Assembly: GCA_917880885.1 (NCBI GenBank)
Contig: OU862934.1
Span: 29,124,734-29,188,733, forward strand
From: Limnephilus marmoratus
Taxonomy: Eukaryota; Arthropoda; Insecta; Trichoptera; Limnephilidae
Direction: 5' to 3'
Length of the DNA stretch: 64,000 nucleotides
In this document: in pieces, positions 63,015-64,000 of the stretch
Layout: each line of letters begins with the position of its first letter
Numbering within the stretch: position 1 is the stretch's first letter
Made by a program: the position numbers and the translations under genes
The notes under the pieces: generated by a model
Seen by the model: only the letters and a program-made list of their open reading frames with translations
What the model was told of the DNA's origin: nothing
Databases searched by the model: none

Positions 63015-64000
63015 AATTTTATTTATTTATTTAAAATTTACGGCACAAAGTGCCATTTACAAACATGTATATTATTATATTTAAACAGTCATAGTACAGT
63101 AAAGAAAGAATGATTTCAATGAGTGTAATAAAAAGTCATAATTTATTGATTCTAAAGGGATTCCAAGTCGAAAATTAATACACCTCAAAAACTTGCGTTG
63201 AACTTTTTCAATGACATTAATGTGATTATTAAAGACAGGTGACCAAATTGTAGAGTTATATTCTAGAATGCTTCTAATGAGGGATGTGAACAGAATTTTT
63301 AATGTGTGACTATTTTTAAAATCTTTGGAAATCCTTAAAATAAAACCTAACATTTTCATAGCCCCGTTGGCTATAGAAGTTACATGAGATACAAAGCAAA
63401 GTTTCTGGTCAAAAATGATGCCTAGGTCAAGTATTTCGACTACAGAGATTAAGTCTACATTACAGAGTGTATAATTATATATTATTGGGCGTTTAATTTT
63501 GTAGAACCTCATAACTTGGCATTTGTTAATGTTTAGCTAAAGTTTATTACCTGAACACCATTTGAAAAAACTATTGAGATTCTCTTGCAAGATTATACAA
63601 TCGTGCACATCATTAATGACTTTATACAGTTTCATATCGTCGGCAAAGAGTAAAACTTCGACATCATGGAAAATGCTAGTAACGTCATTGATGAATAGGA
63701 TAAATAATAAAGGTCCCAGGTGAGAACCTTGCGGCACACCGCTGGTAGCAATAAATTCGTAGGATAAACAGTCATTGATCTTTACAAAGAGTAACCTATC
63801 AGATAAGTAGCTGATCAGCCAAGCCAAAAAATTACCACTTATCCCTAATTTTTTTAGTTTATTTATTAATATTTTGTGGCAGACCTTATCGAAAGCCTTG
63901 GAAAAATCAGTATAGATGGAGTCTACCTGTAGCCTGTTAGTCAATGCTGTGTTTATATAGTTTTCATATACTGTAAGGTTTGTGAGAGTAGATCTAGAAG
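63015..64000 (-). pseudogene. CR1-like LINE ORF2 with one stop and a C-terminal deletion, running off the edge
   Basis: The minus-strand frame 63944-63537 gives MTNRLQVDSIYTDFSKAFDK (motif A, DFSKAFD), SGVPQGSHLGPLLFILFIND (motif B) and VEVLLFADDMKLYKV (motif C, FADD). After a single in-frame stop (near 63537), 63512-63081 continues CQVMRFYKIKRP-type sequence, GIIFDQKLCFVSHVTSIANG, FTSLIRSILEYNSTIWSPVF and VQRKFLRCINFRLGIPLESI. The final ~100 residues are missing before a short 3' UTR with (aaat)n near 63020. The ORF continues past the window edge. It is close to 57670-58808. Confidence 0.8.

Overview
The window reads as AT-rich, gene-poor nuclear DNA of an insect, most likely a moth or butterfly with a large genome. 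The main clue is the repeat arm ending near 2805, whose closing motif (roughly gaacctcctcctttt followed by gaagtcg) I recognise from lepidopteran genomes. A short tract of the insect telomere pentamer TTAGG at 40529-40582 fits but does not settle the order. I found no host protein-coding gene, rRNA or intact tRNA gene that I can defend. Almost everything recognisable is transposable-element debris, much of it nested. Family letters below are my own labels, based on comparing copies inside this window.

Layout. 0-5 kb: tRNA-headed SINEs (SINE-1), a Penelope-like element (PLE-B) split by a 0.8 kb insertion that carries a 155-bp-arm inverted repeat, a LINE scrap and a repeat with a pyrimidine-rich core (CT family). 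4.7-5.7 kb: probable LTR-retrotransposon remnant next to a 39-nt match to the 3' half of tRNA-Trp. 6-21 kb: a second PLE-B copy with a GIY-YIG fragment, several LINE 3' ends (CR1/Jockey-like and RTE-like), a five-unit tandem array at 14994-16135, and a SINE split by a palindromic Penelope-like piece (PLE-A). 21.9-24.9 kb: the most notable unit, about 3 kb with ~295-bp terminal inverted repeats around one decayed gene with a GCDTTSS block and a C-terminal cysteine-rich (CXC) domain. 25-39 kb: SINEs, a PLE-A fold-back with a 9-bp minisatellite in its loop, more LINE fragments and an 18-bp minisatellite. 40.2-40.7 kb: a fold-back insertion made of inverted minisatellite arrays around the TTAGG tract; a related repeat at 53.7 kb shows the unfilled site. 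42.4-45.4 kb: a long LINE reverse-transcriptase ORF, broken by a PLE-B insertion with an 11-bp target duplication, lying beside an internally deleted PIF/Harbinger element. 46-64 kb: more of the same families, a ~660-bp hexanucleotide array fused to the 18-bp minisatellite, and two CR1-like LINE copies, the last running off the window.

There is no operon-like or pathway logic. The informative relationships are which element interrupts which, and small structures (fold-backs, loop minisatellites, hammerhead-like motifs) that recur across families. All coding calls are fragments or pseudogenes. Their identity rests on motifs I recognise, not on a database search, and most boundaries are good to within tens of bases.
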